Positions 25,501 to 40,500 of a stretch of DNA of 64,000 bases are shown here, piece by piece. Location of the stretch: contig NC_088314.1 of NCBI RefSeq assembly GCF_910592395.1, positions 4,218,001-4,282,000 on the forward strand. Reading direction: 5' to 3'. The stretch is from Lineus longissimus. Taxonomy: Eukaryota; Nemertea; Pilidiophora; Heteronemertea; Lineidae. Within the stretch, counting starts at the first letter, position 1. Each line of letters opens with the position of its first letter. The notes under the pieces are model-generated. The model had not been told where the DNA came from. It saw nothing but the letters and a program-made list of their open reading frames with translations, and did no database searches. The position numbers were made by a program, and so were the translations under genes.

Positions 25501-28500
25501 TGAAATTCTTAGTAAAGGTCACTGTGGCTGACATTAAGGACCTTTTCATCATTCATCCTGTATTGGTGCCTGGCCTGTGCATTTGCAATCATTTTGAGGT
25601 TAAATCTCCTATGCACATGGCATCCCACGCACACTTTTAAGGCCATATGTTTTCTTTTTCTGCCCAGAAATGAAGACGAGCATCAGATCTTAACCGCGTA
25701 CATTACCTTTTCGATGTCTTATACTAAAAATGTTACTTCTCCTTGCCATTCTGCCTAAACCTTTGAATGCAAACTGCACCCACGGCTATCTGATAACACA
25801 ATATCAGCATTCTTCGTAACATGTAATACCGGGGATGCAGAAAAGGGCAATATAATTTTCTTATTGGATGTGGTTTCACTCCATGATGGGGATTAAATTT
25901 TTACCGCGATTTGATGGAGAATACTTCAGTCGTGGGAGAGGGGGCGGCGGGACAGGGGGGGGGGGGGGGGGGCGGCGACAGCACTTCCTATGAACAATTA
26001 AGTATCAGTCTTTAAGGGATATGACGCTTAAGAATAAACAGAAGACACGACTAATGAATATTTAAGACTAAATTTGTTGTTATGTTGGGAAAATTGATCA
26101 GAACGAGTGTGGGTGGATAGTGATTTAGTCTCGTTGTCTCCGATATCAAGTGCAAACTTTGCAACTGCAAACTTGAGCAGACATCATTGCAGGAGACCAC
26201 TTCTTCTCCATACGGCATGATAGTCTATCATGTTGTCTCCTTCCTCTTGTTGCAATTTGTCCGTTATCCAGGAGCTTACCGTGGCGAGAATGCTAGCTGG
26301 GATATCAAACAGATTGGGTGCGTCACTATGGAACCAAAGCTGAGATGTACAAAACGTGATTCTAGTTAGATTATACAGCATGCCGCACTGTGTCGTCATG
26401 TAACTCTAGCTAAGATGTACAACGAGTTGTAAGCGTCGGAGAACATTTTCAGAAAAATCCTTTTTAGAAACAAAACCTAATGTATGTTAAAAATAAGCTT
26501 TAAAACTTTTACTCTTAAGGCTATCCGCCCACACCAGTTCCTGTTTCAGCACGCAATACAGTTTCATTTGAAACATTTATGAGTCATGTCTCCAAAATGT
26601 TTCATCTCTCTGTAACATAGGCCAAAATCTATACTCCTGAATATTACATTGCCATCATCTAAACACAGGTTTAAATAATCTTGTATTCTGCCTTTTATAG
26701 ATTTGTTCATATTTCTGATCAATAATATTGTTTTTAGGAATGTTCTGCTTCAACCTCGATCTCAATTGATATGATACATGTACTCAAAGCATCTATTAAA
26801 AAATAAAATATTGTTTTGATCAAAATGACTTTATCGACTTGCAAGCAAAGATTTCAGGAAAAAAAATTGTGTCAAGGCCATCCGCATTGAGCATTTTTTA
26901 AAGCGTTAAACATGAAGCCATTTTTCTGTTACATTGAAATGATCGTTTGTATTCAACTTCATTACAATCTGATGAGGTAACCATCCATATGGTGAAACAC
27001 CAGTCATGTTGACTTTCTGACCAGTCAATATGACTGTTGTATCACCTTATGTAAAACATTTCAAAAAGGGCCTCTGTTGATTTCTTATTACTAGAACAGT
27101 AATTGTCAATTTCTAAAAGAATCTTACTTCAAAGTTCCATGACAAAATTTTTGCTTTTATTCATTTTGGAAAATGGAAGTCACTATGTAAACGTTTTGAA
27201 ATAAACTTTCTACTGAGAGTGAAGCCCATTGAACTAAGCTCCCATGCTCCCATTATCGCCCAACTCCAATACAAGCACCATCGATAATGATCCTTCACGA
27301 TATCTCATCGATATCCGGAGGGTATATCAAGAGGACGTTTCGCCAGCAGAGCAAAATCATTTCTTTGGCCCATCCATCATTAGATGTAAGCTGGCAATCA
27401 GTTGGACTGAAATTTCAGATTACTTCAATAATTTCACATCATGGCCGTGGGAGACTGCCTTGGGGCATAATCAGAAATTCACTCCAAATTTTGTCAAATC
27501 TGCCTGTGGATATTTTGGGGCATAGAAAATCACCGGTTTTATTCAATAAAATTAGTGTGTTCCAAATTAAATTTTCATCTTGATTGAAACAGTATTTCTA
27601 AGATTTGTCAGCATATCACAGATAATAACAAGTAAAGATCTAGGAAAGGGCACACTCTTCCGTAATTTTTTAGCATAAAAATAGGCCGTTGTCAAATAAA
27701 CACCCATGAAAACCGATAGAGCATAATTATTCAAACCAATTCATCTTCACAAAATAATAAAATTGTTTGTTGTCGAGACAACTTCAAGTTAGTGAACAAT
27801 ACCTTCTTTGGCAAAACATGTGAGAACTTTTATGCAGGGAGCATATGCATACTAACATATAGTCAAGGTTAATTTTGTTTTGGGTGATGTCGTCGTTGTC
27901 TCATCAGTAATGAAGTACTTGTTGATGAAACGTGTCTGATTTCGTCGTTTCTTTGATCATCATTTCAGTAAAGTCTGGTTCTTGCTAATTGCGCACACAA
28001 TGCTGTGATATGTTCATAACCGACAAAAGCGTATTTTTTTGTTTGTTTACATTTCCAAGAACAAAAATACCACAAATACGTTTTTGAAGCTGGTCAAGTG
28101 GTGGCTACTGTGTGAAACAGCCAGTTCGAGGGAACATGCCTTTGTTTAACCAATGATTGAATTGGTACCATTCATTGTTCCGTTGACAGTTGCAACAAAA
28201 CAAAATGGAGACGCACACGCATTTGTGCAAAGTAAACAGACAACTCAAATCCTTGTTTTCAATATAAATATTCCAACCGGGCGATCCCACTCACGATTGG
28301 CTGCTCAGCTTTTTTTTGAAGTAGCTTTGACGGACGGATTTGTTACAAACCCATAATGCGTTCCTGTGAAACCATAACTTTCATTTTAGCAATACAAGTT
28401 ACTTGCAGCAAAATGAGTGGTTTTTGAGAATTTAATGTTGGATGACGGTTTCCTCTTTTCTCTATACTGCATTGAAATATGCACTCCATGGAAGAAAACA

Positions 28501-31500
28501 AATATTATCGAGGTTCGTTGGTCAACAGGACTTCGATGCTCCTGTAAACCTGTGTGTACTGTTGAACTTGATAACAATGGCATAGCGATATATCAAATGC
28601 ATTTTTAAAAGAGCATACTAAAATGTATATTTCGATGGCTAGTGTGGAATTTCAATGATCTTCGTCGTATTGATCAGCTAAGTGCTAGCATCTCCCCCGA
28701 TCTTGCCTACCAATTTGACATCGGCCTTGTATCAAGCCTCACACATCAAAGCTTTCATACTCTAGCTTCCTGAGTTTCGTTGTCATTATGTGCACGGGCT
28801 GTCGACAGCTTTGACATGCTAAGAAAGGATGGTGAAATGTCAACCTGTGTTAGTCATGCACGATGGAGAGAAACGTGAAGGGTATCACATTCTTCAAGCC
28901 CTTGTTCACAAGATTTCATTGTTTATATTAGAAATAGGTGAAGGCCTCGTTTTGATCGATTTCTCCTCGGCAGCTACCTTTATGCAGCGTTAAAGAAATG
29001 ATATCCCCCTCCAGGAGAAATTCGTATTACCAGAACGGCTTAATGGCCTAACATTAGCTGAGCATAGCTTTTTGTAATTGCTCACCTTTGTGTACAGAGT
29101 AAACGAATCGATTTTTTGATCATATTGCTGCCATGGAAGGCGAAATGGAATTTCATCAATAAGCTTACGTTGATACCATAGTAACAGGGGCAATCAGCAT
29201 TCACCCTCTGACAAGGTCATTTTTTGTCACTAGCAACAGTTTGCTGCAGCTAACATTAGGTCAATAAGTTTTTCCATAGTTTGTAAGATGTTCTTTCTCT
29301 GGGCAATCGATTGTGATTAAGAGCTTTCCTGGCCAGTTCCGATTATCTTTTCAAAAGGAATTATGATAAGCGTATCGACATTTAGGGATGTTCATTTGAT
29401 TGGAAAATTATCAACGAATTCCAGGTCATTGTGACCACAAAATCACTTGTACTTTGGTGATGCTATCTAGTTGGGGTTGCGCTTCCCTTTCCCAATATTC
29501 TCGAGCCCCACTGTGACCTACAAACTTTATTATGCAACTAGCAATTACACAAATGTAGCCGTTTGCTTCAGTGCGAGTGTAGAGCATTGACCTGTCATTT
29601 TATCTCAGCTATGGCTCCAGTGGACAGTATCTGAAGTCTTTCAGAAACAGTATGTTTCATCTTAGAGTAACCAGCTGGTTACTGCAAGGTTTCATCCTGA
29701 TATAGCCCTAAAGGATGTGTTTCTAAATAGCATTGCAAACTGGATAAATCTCCATGGAAACTTTTACATTTTGATTAAACGAACGTCCAGCTAATGTCGT
29801 ATATCCTCAAGTCTTCTGAAGAAGCGACACATCCTATACATTGATATTTACCTTGTAGGCAATGAGGGACAATAGACTAATGTATTATGAAAGTTTGTGT
29901 AGGAGTTCTTTGGCTCGAGCAAGGGTTTTGTGCAAACAACTCCATAGAAAATATGTTGTGAACTTGGTCCGAATATAAAATGAACTACTATCGGAATACA
30001 TCACATAACCCTGAATTATGCGGTTTATATCTTCAACAGCTCTTTTGCATACATCTCCCACACTATATTTCATCCCATGCGTTACAAACAAGAATATAAC
30101 TCCATTTCCCATGGCCGATTTGATTTCAAGTCATCTATTATTGAAGTATAAAATCTACATGTTCCGGGTATAATTATTTGAATAATATCCCAAAAGGAAT
30201 GGGATGTTGGTAATTATTATTCGGGTGAGTAATGTACGTAGACGCCATTTGTCACAAGTATATATCGGTTTTTTTAGCGGTGGCGATTTCTCTTATTTGA
30301 GCCAAACACGGATCTTTAGCAAACTCTTCTGCAGATATCGGGGGCTGTATTAGTCAGATCAGAACCTTCTGTTGGGATGAATAGTACGCTGTGCAGGTTT
30401 CTAGAGGAAGCCAGATGTTCTGTCTTGAAGGAATGGCGAAAGCTGCTCTTGACAACAAATTGTATCTTTAATAGTATGAGTGATGACTTAGTGTTCTGCC
30501 CGTAATAGTGGTTCCAATATCATGGGCAAATGTACCTCTTTATGTGAATAGTTGCCCTGACGAAAAACTGTAGAGGCACCTAAAACGGTATTTGTCCAGA
30601 CAGTGCAAACATTGTCAACAGTTCCGTCAATAGGCGGCTGCTGATAGTCACGTCTTACGGATTACTTTATAACGCCTTGATATGTTAGGGCAATAGATTT
30701 TAGCTTCGAGGAAGAAACCAGTCTAATGAGCTGACACTATGGCTACTACTGACGCACGTAATTGTTACCATACGTCTGTCATCCAGTTCCCAAAAATGAC
30801 ACATCGGATTTTCCTCTGTTGGAGAAATATTGTAGTTGGACCAACTGTTTAATAATAGAGTTTCATATTTAAGTATCATGCGTTCGTACACTTCAACTGG
30901 GCGGTTGTTGAAAGCAGTAGCCTGTGTTCTATACAGTCGTGTTACATTTCTTATTTGATTTGATACTGATCAATTTGCTATGCTTTTGTTTGCTCCTTGG
31001 CATGCCTTCCATCGGAACATATATTATGCGCAATGAGATTCAGTTATCTGTCTTGACATGAGAGGCTTTCAGAATTCATTTATGTTACAAGGGAGAAAGT
31101 TGGTGACGGGTATCAACCCCACTACGTTTTGTACACGAACTCACTCCCGTTATCTGTGCTGCACACCTCCATGACCTGATTGATAAATGCATAAGATGTA
31201 CGCACTTCGACGTTACCGTGATCCTGGCATTACGTCTCGCTTTTCCTCCCTAAAGAAATGATCGATAATGTTTCCGGTACTTTGAGTTCTATAGTGTCTC
31301 TAATCATGCCTGCATCGTTACCTGTGTTTCACCATGTAGATCTTCTCAATAAGCACCTAGCTGTTCATACCCTTTTCTCATTAGGTTTCTATCGATTAGT
31401 TTGCAAGCAGTGGAGCTATGCAATGTAACCTACACATTCGTTGACAGCGTAATTGGGAAAGCAGGTGACAGAAGAACATTACTTAACGATGAAATGATAT

Positions 31501-34500
31501 TTTCCGGCTTCCACAATATTCTCCAAGTCCTTTTTGTATAAATGACGGGATCCGATAAATCTGGGACAGTAGTTCAGCCAAGCTTAAGTGCGCTGTTAAT
31601 GAGTTCTCGTAGGAAGATACCAAATTTTGGATTGGCCTTTCAAGATGGAATGGTAATGAAAATGGAAATGGAAACAAAAAAAACACATTCTTTATATTAA
31701 AGTATGTTGTTTAAGGAATACTGAAAGTATTTGTCATTTTGATACGAATTTACATACATCCCCAAACCTCAAATCGGTATCACGAGGGGAAAGTTTGATT
31801 ATTCGAAACCCTCAGGTAGACTCTGTAAATTGGACACTGGAAACTTTCTGATAGGTCAGTCGCTGTAACGATTTATTAAGCCGGCAGCTTTTAAGACTTC
31901 GATACGAGTTGGTTGGTAAATTATATGGCATCAAACCACATCCAACGTCACCGACAGCCCCCGCATGTCTGTATTTATAAAACCGGTGCTTATTCTTTGG
32001 CGACAACGCCCAGTTATGACCCTAAATTACCAGTTGCATTACGAAAATGATGATGATTAATACAGTTACAGGTCGATATCTTCTTTTGTACTGTTTCTAG
32101 TCTTATACTTTGGCGCACAGTAAAAAAATATAATAATGGTATCACATTCGACGGGATTTTATCATTCTAGTCTATCAGAAAAGTGTCACATAATCCTTGA
32201 TAAATCATAGAATTACCTTAGAGCCAGTCCCCTCTGAAGTCACGGGTTCGATTCCTGATAATGTAAACTCCTTACAATATGTGATAGGTTTAACTATGAC
32301 ACTCAGTCTGCATATTGGTCAAAATATGTCAGCAGATTACTCAAACAAAGGAAATGTTATACCGCTCTCCTTTAGTCTAGTGCAGGCATCAAACGCTTCA
32401 ACGTTCCTTGCAAATTAGGAAAAAGTATTAAAGTTCGTGATGCGTTAGAAGGTCGATGCAAATTCGATACTTGTTTGAAAACTAGAAAGGCGCCCAGAGA
32501 CCAATAGCGATTCTGAGCCAACTTCAAGTAACATTTTATGGGTTTTGGGCCAGGCGATCGATGTCAGTGGTAGGAAAAGACCATAGCCATAAAAATCTGT
32601 CCCAGATGACCATATGGCTATAACACTGGCTCCCATTAGCCAAGCCCGATTTGATTGCTGATTGATGAGCAATCAATACGCATCAATATTAGATCGATGG
32701 CCGCCATCCAAATCCCCACTCTGGCCACGTGCAATCTCAATGCATCCGGATGTGATTTATGTTCGTGGGTATTCGTTGGCGATTCGAGGCTATTCACCCG
32801 ATATACTTCAATGTCAAAATGTAAATTGAAGGTGACCTGAGTTCTAGCTAGCATTTGTAGTTCTGTGCTGAATTTATGTTAAGCTGTTATCTGCTCAACT
32901 CCAAGCAGTCCTCAGCATTTAAGAACCATACGTCTGAGAGCAATACTAGCTCAACACTTAACAACTTGAGGTCTCAGTGAGGAAGCATAGACAGACCCTT
33001 CCCCACTTTTGTCATATCAACATTTCACTGAGAAAATATTTCCCAAAATTAAACATCTAGCAACTTCAGTCAAAATGCCTGTAGCCTCTTGTGCTTTGAG
33101 CGGAAAAGATTGTGATCCCTTAGAAAAGCTGTCTCTAGCCATGAGAATATGTTGGTAACCGTCAGTAGTTTCATGAACATAATACAAAATCAACTTACAA
33201 ATACATACGCATAGGCATACGTTCATATACATCCGTACCCCGGGTCATCATGTGAACTGTTTAGTAACTGAGCACAAGCTCAAGCTTCTTTCATCATTGC
33301 CACTATTCAGGACCAATGGAAGGCAAAGGTTAGGCACTTTTCTGGGCTATTCTTCTCTTCAGTCACAAACACTCTACTCTGTATACGAGTAGGGACATAC
33401 AGTGTTGAGTATCCGGCTGCCTGGCAACAGTGAGAACATGACTCGGCCCCGAAATGGATCCTGCTACATAATGAAACTCTTTGAGTCACCCTCGTAGCAG
33501 TATCAAATCAAACCTGTATTGACGTAGGTCCTGAGATGAGACCAGATGACTTACAGTGGCAGCCTGTAGCTTTGCAAACACACTCTGTTTGGCAAGGTTG
33601 AAAATGGGTCCCTCAAACTATCCAAGTGAACTCAATGGTAGCTGTGTTAGGTTTCTCATAGCTTCTTTCAATGCACAATGTGTTCGAGACAAATATTCGA
33701 CAATCTCATCTTTCTTCACTCCAAACATGCCGAACACGAGTATGTAGTGACATACCGTCTGGAGCCACAGATTGGAGTATCTGCATGGCTGCCTGGCAAC
33801 GAATTCACTATAGAGACCTCTTCTTCGACGCTTTGGAGGCAATGGACGATACATAGTAATAGTATTTACTTAGATAGCAGAATTTTATACACTAGTAGAA
33901 GCCTTTTCCGACTTCTTAACATTTTCCCTCACATTTTCCTGATTTATCCGACAAAATTCCGACATTGTCCGACTTGAAAAATACGAGGGCTTCCCAAAAT
34001 AAGGCAATAAAGATCGAAGGCCTCGATCGTTGATTGATTGGTTGATACCTTATTTATAGTTCACTCGTTTTTCATATTTGCAGGGATTTAGAAAACGATT
34101 TCACAGATTTGACGCACAAGATTGAAAAGCGGTCGTCTATGTCCGATATCTCGTCAAAGGGTGGCGATGTCTGTCCTGTTTGTAACGAGGTGGAGGTAAA
34201 ACATGGAATAGAAGGCGGACAGGCGAATATCTGTGCAGATTGTGAGAAAACTGTGTGCAAAGACTGTGGAACATTTCAGACCAATGTGCAATCAAAGGTG
34301 AGTAGAAGATATAAAGTTTATTATGTTGGACCGGGCACGGTAGCAACGACTGCCTGGTCCAGAGTTATACATGTAGTTGTGAGTTCTTGTTTTGTTTTTA
34401 TTTGTCATGTGACGTGCTGTTTGTGTTGTTATGTCTCTGTGTATCTGTGTTGTGTAATATTCTGGATCCAAAGATGGAGGAAGGAAAACGTGCTGTTGGG

Positions 34501-37500
34501 TCGTAAATGCTTAAATATTTAAAAGTTGAATTTAAAAAGTAAAATGCCGTAATTTGATAATAGGCCTTCCTGTATGTTTGTTTCACTTGTCTATCAATTG
34601 CATAATTGATGGGCGTCAGTCTTATTTGAGATTGCCTTTATGTCACGGAAATGAATTGGATATGGGTTGAGACGTATACCGGTAAATGGCTATAAACTAA
34701 TATTAGTGTAATCCGAAGACATCAATTTTCCAGTTCCAGTATAAGCACGGATATTGGCATATCAATACGGGGGCGGGGGGGGGGGGGGGGGGGGTGGCAG
34801 GTTCTTCCGTTCAGAGCCATCGTGTAATATGTCAAATCTCCAGTTGCCCTAATGTGTAATGACTGTATGTCAACATTTGGGAGTATAATAGCTTGTGCGA
34901 TTCCAGCCTTTTCGAAAATACTGGAGGTCTCTCACAAATACTGATTGTGACGGAAGTCAAGCAAACCAATCACTGATTGGATGTACTGACGCATATGTTT
35001 CCGATTGGTAACTGTCGAAAACCGATTTCAAGTATTAGACACCATTTGAGTTGCGCCATATTTTGTCGCATCTACCGAAATCCTGAATCCGCTACAGCGC
35101 AGACCAACTTTTTGATTTTACCTGAAGCCAATCGCCTTCATAATAGAGTTATGTTGTTCAGTCGAAGACACCCTTTCGTATCGTGCCTTCCCATCCATTA
35201 CGGACTCCAAATCATTACCGCGCCTTATCCCTTCGATCAATGATATCAAAAAGTCAACGATAATCAGTGGTACATGTTACCTTCTGTGGACACAGCGGGG
35301 TAATTAACTGTGCTGAGCTAAGTAATCGTGTGCTCATCCATCATTTGTGAAGAGATGCTCGATCTTGCTACGGCTTTCATTGTACATATAGATTGATTCA
35401 ATTTTGCTGGGAATTCTGTCCTGTCCTGTAGTAGATTGCCTGGGAGATTTATGCACACTCTTGATGCTAATAGAAAACTTACATAAAGATAACGTTTTTG
35501 GCACTAATGATGTCAGTTATGGCGGATTTGCACTAAAGTTCGAGTGGATTCTGTCTGAGTCAAGTCTGCATACTTAGTTTGTCGTATTGATGTAGCTCAC
35601 AAGTTAAGCGCTGTTGCAAAATTATGAATTTGCCACCTTGAAGGCGTATACAGTGCTGTCACGTATTAGATTTATGGACAGTCGTGGGGATGCAATCAGT
35701 AGGCCTAATAAGGCCCGATTTCGCAGCGCACTTTGGTTACTCTCCTCACGGCAAACGTCTGATGAGGTGTCTTCCATTATGACGAATCATGCACACCCAC
35801 TAATTGCATATTGTTGTGCTGTTTTTCACTACACCATTTCCAGCGATCTGAATACGTTACTCTACCTGCATATTCGTTGGACACGACATTGGCTTGTAAA
35901 CAATGTGGATGACAGGAGCGTTGGCGTGTAAATGATTCGGAAGCCATACACTATCCTGGACATTGTCCGGAAATTGGACTCAAAGGACCATGAACATGAT
36001 CTGCCTACGAAGAGGATACTCTCACTATGGTGCCCGTGATTGCAACACCACAGAATATTCCATTCTCTACCAGCAGATCGAAGGATATTCTCTCTGCCAA
36101 TATAATTTTCCATTCCACCATATGATCTTATGAAAAAGATGAAAAAATTTGTCGAACTTTTGTCGGATAAGCCAGGAAAAAGGTATAGAAACTGTTAAGA
36201 AGTCGGAAAAAGCCTCCTTCTATTGAATAGAATACGGAGTGTCCAATTGTGTGTCAGTTTCTATTGCATCACGTTCATTTGCCCTTGCTCATGTTGCTGA
36301 TTGAGGCCTAACGACCCCCTCTTTTGTGATCAAGATTTGCCATGATAACCCTTCGATAAGACAGTAGAATATATAAATTCAGTCTTTGGTGCGAGCAGGC
36401 TTTGTTTGAAGACAATAGACTGTGTAATGGGCAAGGCCTTAATTCATTTGACTGTGGTAAGCTTGTGGTAAGCTTGATACGCATGCCATTCTACGTGCGT
36501 TTTAAAACCGACCCTCCAAGCACCTCAGTCCTCCCGTCCTTTATTTAGTGATGCCCCGTGAAAGATGGGGAGGGGGTATTTTTCTAGCCCTGGATAGTTA
36601 TTTTGAGCATTGTAATAATATTCCCGGGAGGGTAACCATAGTCTCTTTTATATCTATTTCGTTGACAATTGGCGCAGCACGAAAAAAGCCTTGTTAAATA
36701 CTAAAAGAAACCAAAGTATCGTCATTTCGTTGGTTTCGTTTCGTTGCTTAAAATCCAGTAAGTCGTACCGTCATGTACCAGTGTGGTTTTTGTTTAAATG
36801 TTGTTTCCTGTACGTACCTGTCATGTGAACCAGACGTAGCTTTCTTCCATGGATATAAAGATGTCAGGATGTATTAGTAATGAAGCAGTTTATTAAGATA
36901 ATACATTATATATCCAATGCCAGTGTTGGTAACTGGTATTGGACACGGCTTGCAAGCGAAATCGAAATGTCTTCAACCTTGAGATTGATGATAGAACAGA
37001 ATATACAGACGTCAAAGCACTGGATTGATGGCTCCTTCGATTATTCAAATCAAATGGAATGTTAAGCCTCTTTTACCGTGCTTTGAACTCTCGGGTATTT
37101 AACATCAGTTACACCTCTTTTACCCCATTTAGCATCGGCATTTGATCATTAATTCCATAAGTTGGGAAGCCCTAGTATTTTTTCACAGGTTTTCTAGAAA
37201 TCAGACCTTTCAGGAAAAGTCGGATATTTGTCGGATAAATCAGGAAAAAGTTAAAGTAACCGTTAAGAAGTCGGAAAAAGCCTACTACTGGTGTTGTAAT
37301 AGACAAAGCAGGTGTTTTCCTACTGTGTTTGCATCGAGCACACGCTTCGCGCTGTGATATAGGGAGTTTTCGGGAAGCCACCACGCGAATGCCTTTTCTG
37401 TTGATCGATCAGCAGGTGGAACGAAGGGATTGGCATTCGTATTAATGGGTTGGGGAGGTGCGTTCGCGAAAATTCCCTAGTATGAGTATACACCACGGCG

Positions 37501-40500
37501 GATAAATGTATACATTGTTAACTTTTACATCACAATAGAAACCAGGCTATCCTATACCAGTGTTTGAGGGATATAGTAGGAGATTAACCTACGATATGTG
37601 ATGTCTGCAGGCTTCTCAAATTCAAAATTAACTACATTCTTTTGTCGGTTTCTATTGTGGCGTCACTTCCAACATGGGTAAAAATGTATTTTTAAAGAGT
37701 GAGCCAATGTCTTTATCCACCGCGTACTAAATCCTCTAGGTTCCCTCTTCCGACAGCCATGATGGAAACGATTGTGAATGTGTGACACATTGAGCTAGTG
37801 TGAGATCATGTACTAAATGCATGTAAACTGCATCTTATAGTCTGGAGTGTTAGTGTAGGTCCTACATGGTCGCCACTGCTTCCTGATGCTTCATCGCTCC
37901 CCTACAGCTTGTGTCAGAAGTAATTGAGTTCATAAATTGATTCATTTTCATTGACAATCTTAAGACAATAAGGCCAATTCCTGCACTCAGTTTTAAGATG
38001 TTTAAAGATGATGCAAGAAATCACTCATGTTTTCTTCCTTTTTTCACTGTCTGTTTGTCGCATGTGAAACAGGGGTCCAATTTCGAATTCATACCGTGTT
38101 CGTTCGGCCATATTGTATATAATTTTAAAAATTTAATGGTGGGTAATATCGTTGCAGTTGTTTGGTAGAAATAACTTGAAATAATCGAGGATATTGTCGC
38201 CATGTGTCGAGCATTGACAGTTTTTCAAAAGATGTCACTGGACAAACTTTCCTCCAAATGGACTAGTACAAATTCAAAGTTTTGGAGCTGATGTCCCTGG
38301 CCCCGTTTTTCATTATCTTATGGCCAGTAAAATGTCAATTACTTTTGACGCAGACATGAAATAAATTCCCCGCAACACACATGCAACGGACTTAAGTAAC
38401 TCACTTCACCCACCCACAGCCACAGCCCAGTATCCCAAAGTTACAATTGGCTGAAGTCATCTCACCACCTCCACTGATGGCTTATTTTGAGTATCAATTG
38501 CATGCGACCAACACATCGAAGAGATCCCTTACAACTCAATCTCTGTAGGCCAACCATGGAGGTAAAACTTATAACTCCTTTGGGATGCCAAGTTGAGCCA
38601 CAAGTGCATGTCCCGAGAACCCACATTCAAAATACCTTGCGGTTCCAGTCATTTTATGTTTCGTAGTTTTGGGTTTTGTTTGCGAGCTTGTTATAGTGAA
38701 TTCTTTTCATTCCCTTTTTCGACAGCTTCAAGAGTGGCTTTGCATCATGTGCCATAAACGCAGGCATCTAGTTATGAGCTCGGGGCACTGGTTTCATGGG
38801 TTTAGACAACGACCTCATTTTGAGGCTATAGAGAATCTAGCCGTTTATAATAAGGTAAGACCCTTTGTCCAGCAGCACGCCGCATGACCCAGCTACGTTT
38901 TATCCGCCATGTTGGATCCGCAAAGCTCCTTGGGATGCAATGTACGTTTCACCGCTGCTTTCTCTACGCTCCTGTTTAGGTGTTTTTCCTTTGGCTTCTT
39001 GGCTCGTCTTACCTTGAGTATCATAGACTGTGTGGCCTTTTCAAGTTTTCCTTAGTGGCGTCAAGGTTTATTTCTTCATTTCACACTGCATGCTGACTGC
39101 CCGACTCGTTTTCTGGCACTCTAGGTCTGTTGTCCCCAGGTTTTCATCCTTAGTCCTGTTCAAAATCTGTTTTTTAACTTTCTCTTTTCACTCTAATTCT
39201 AGACTTCGTTGGCCTTCCTTTGTTTTCGCATGACGTTTTTGTGGTATTTAGATATATGGCTCTGGTGACAGTCTATGTTGTGGCCTTGTGTTGTGGTTTG
39301 ACACCAGTGTTAGTGGCTTTCACTCGAACTATCTGTAGCTTACTAAACTTTGTGTTCACTAACGCATTTATCATTGTAATAATATTTATGTGTGTTTTTG
39401 AATGCATTTTGTATAATCATGGCTGTGGGATAGGGAGGCCTCGGTAAGATGTTGTTCACATCGCTCTAAAACTCGAGGATATTGTTTGGGATATCTTAAA
39501 TGTAACGTGAGATAAAAACGAAATATTTATAGCTGTATGTACATGTACTTTGAAAAAAGTTTCTGTTGGTCGAAATTTTACGTTGTTTGGTCCTCTCTTT
39601 GTTCGTACACGGCGGTAGCATCTCACATTGAGTATGCGGCGCAGACGTGTTCAGTCGAAGGCGTCAGGGCGTTTCTCCTCAGTTTGTAAAAAAAATCCGT
39701 AAAAAATGTTTAAGGGTGGCAAATAATATTTTACATCCTGGTAATGACGGTAAATTTGTACTATTATGCCTAGCGGAATGTATACATTGTTGTCAATCTC
39801 GCAATTATAAGATTCTTCACAAATTGTGATGCAGACAGTCTGCCCTGTGGTTGAAAACAGAGTACTTCATCAAAAGCTTTATTTCGTATTGTCCAGTCAT
39901 AGTGTAGCTCGCCGAGATAACAGTCCAACACTGATATTGCATGGTTATCGGTTTTTGCGCAATCGTGGCAAGTGTGCAGGACGTCGCCGGGGCGGACTAC
40001 TAGAGGAAAGCTTGAAGCTAGGAATCCTCCTACTCTGTTGCCAGCAACGCAAGTTTCGGTTGCTTGCGACCGTCTTATTTCTAACCAACCCACTTCCAGA
40101 AGAGGATGTGAACTAACAAATACATGTACAAGTACAGAACTATTTTTCTGTAGGGTTTTTCGGAGTCGTCATAACCTTAGAATGAATCCTAGAGGTCTAC
40201 AAGGGGTAATGCGTACTCTGTAAAAAAAAGTCGAATGTTTTTATGAGTGTTCTGGTCTGCAATGTAGCTACTGCAAGACAAAGGGTAAAGCTCGCCAACT
40301 CAAATCTACTTAGTATATTTCTTGTTTTGCTTTTCATTAGAACCTTACGCAAAACGACAAAAAAGGAAAAGAAGAAAATGGGAAGGTATATGCCTATATT
40401 ATTTGGTCCATATAGAATCCCCCCTACCCTTCCCATCCATGAGAGTCCAATAACTGCACAGCCTTTTTCAACTGGTGATGCCAAAATTCTTAGGTCGAGG

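Larger units (their letters stand above)
16572..34083 (+). other. PCLO: Intron 1 of the scaffold gene (17.5 kb)
   Basis: No nested gene could be supported on either strand. The longest open frames (18039-18533 and 19806-20345, both minus) lack family motifs, and the second lies in degenerate tandem repeats. The intron contains an AT microsatellite, several short tandem duplications, a poly-G tract and a Pol III B-box-like word, listed separately. Confidence 0.6.
34298..38725 (+). other. PCLO: Intron 2 of the scaffold gene (4.4 kb)
   Basis: Splits the zinc finger between its third and fourth CxxC pairs. It holds a 20-G tract at 34775-34794 and two dispersed-repeat copies (36140, 37162). No other exon was found. 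Confidence 0.6.

Noticed and set aside
32190-32265. tRNA gene at the B-box-like word
   Set aside because: No acceptor stem, D-arm or anticodon arm could be folded around it.
39220-39447. Hydrophobic 75-codon frame resembling membrane segments
   Set aside because: The surrounding DNA is T-rich, which yields Phe/Val/Leu-rich translation by composition alone.
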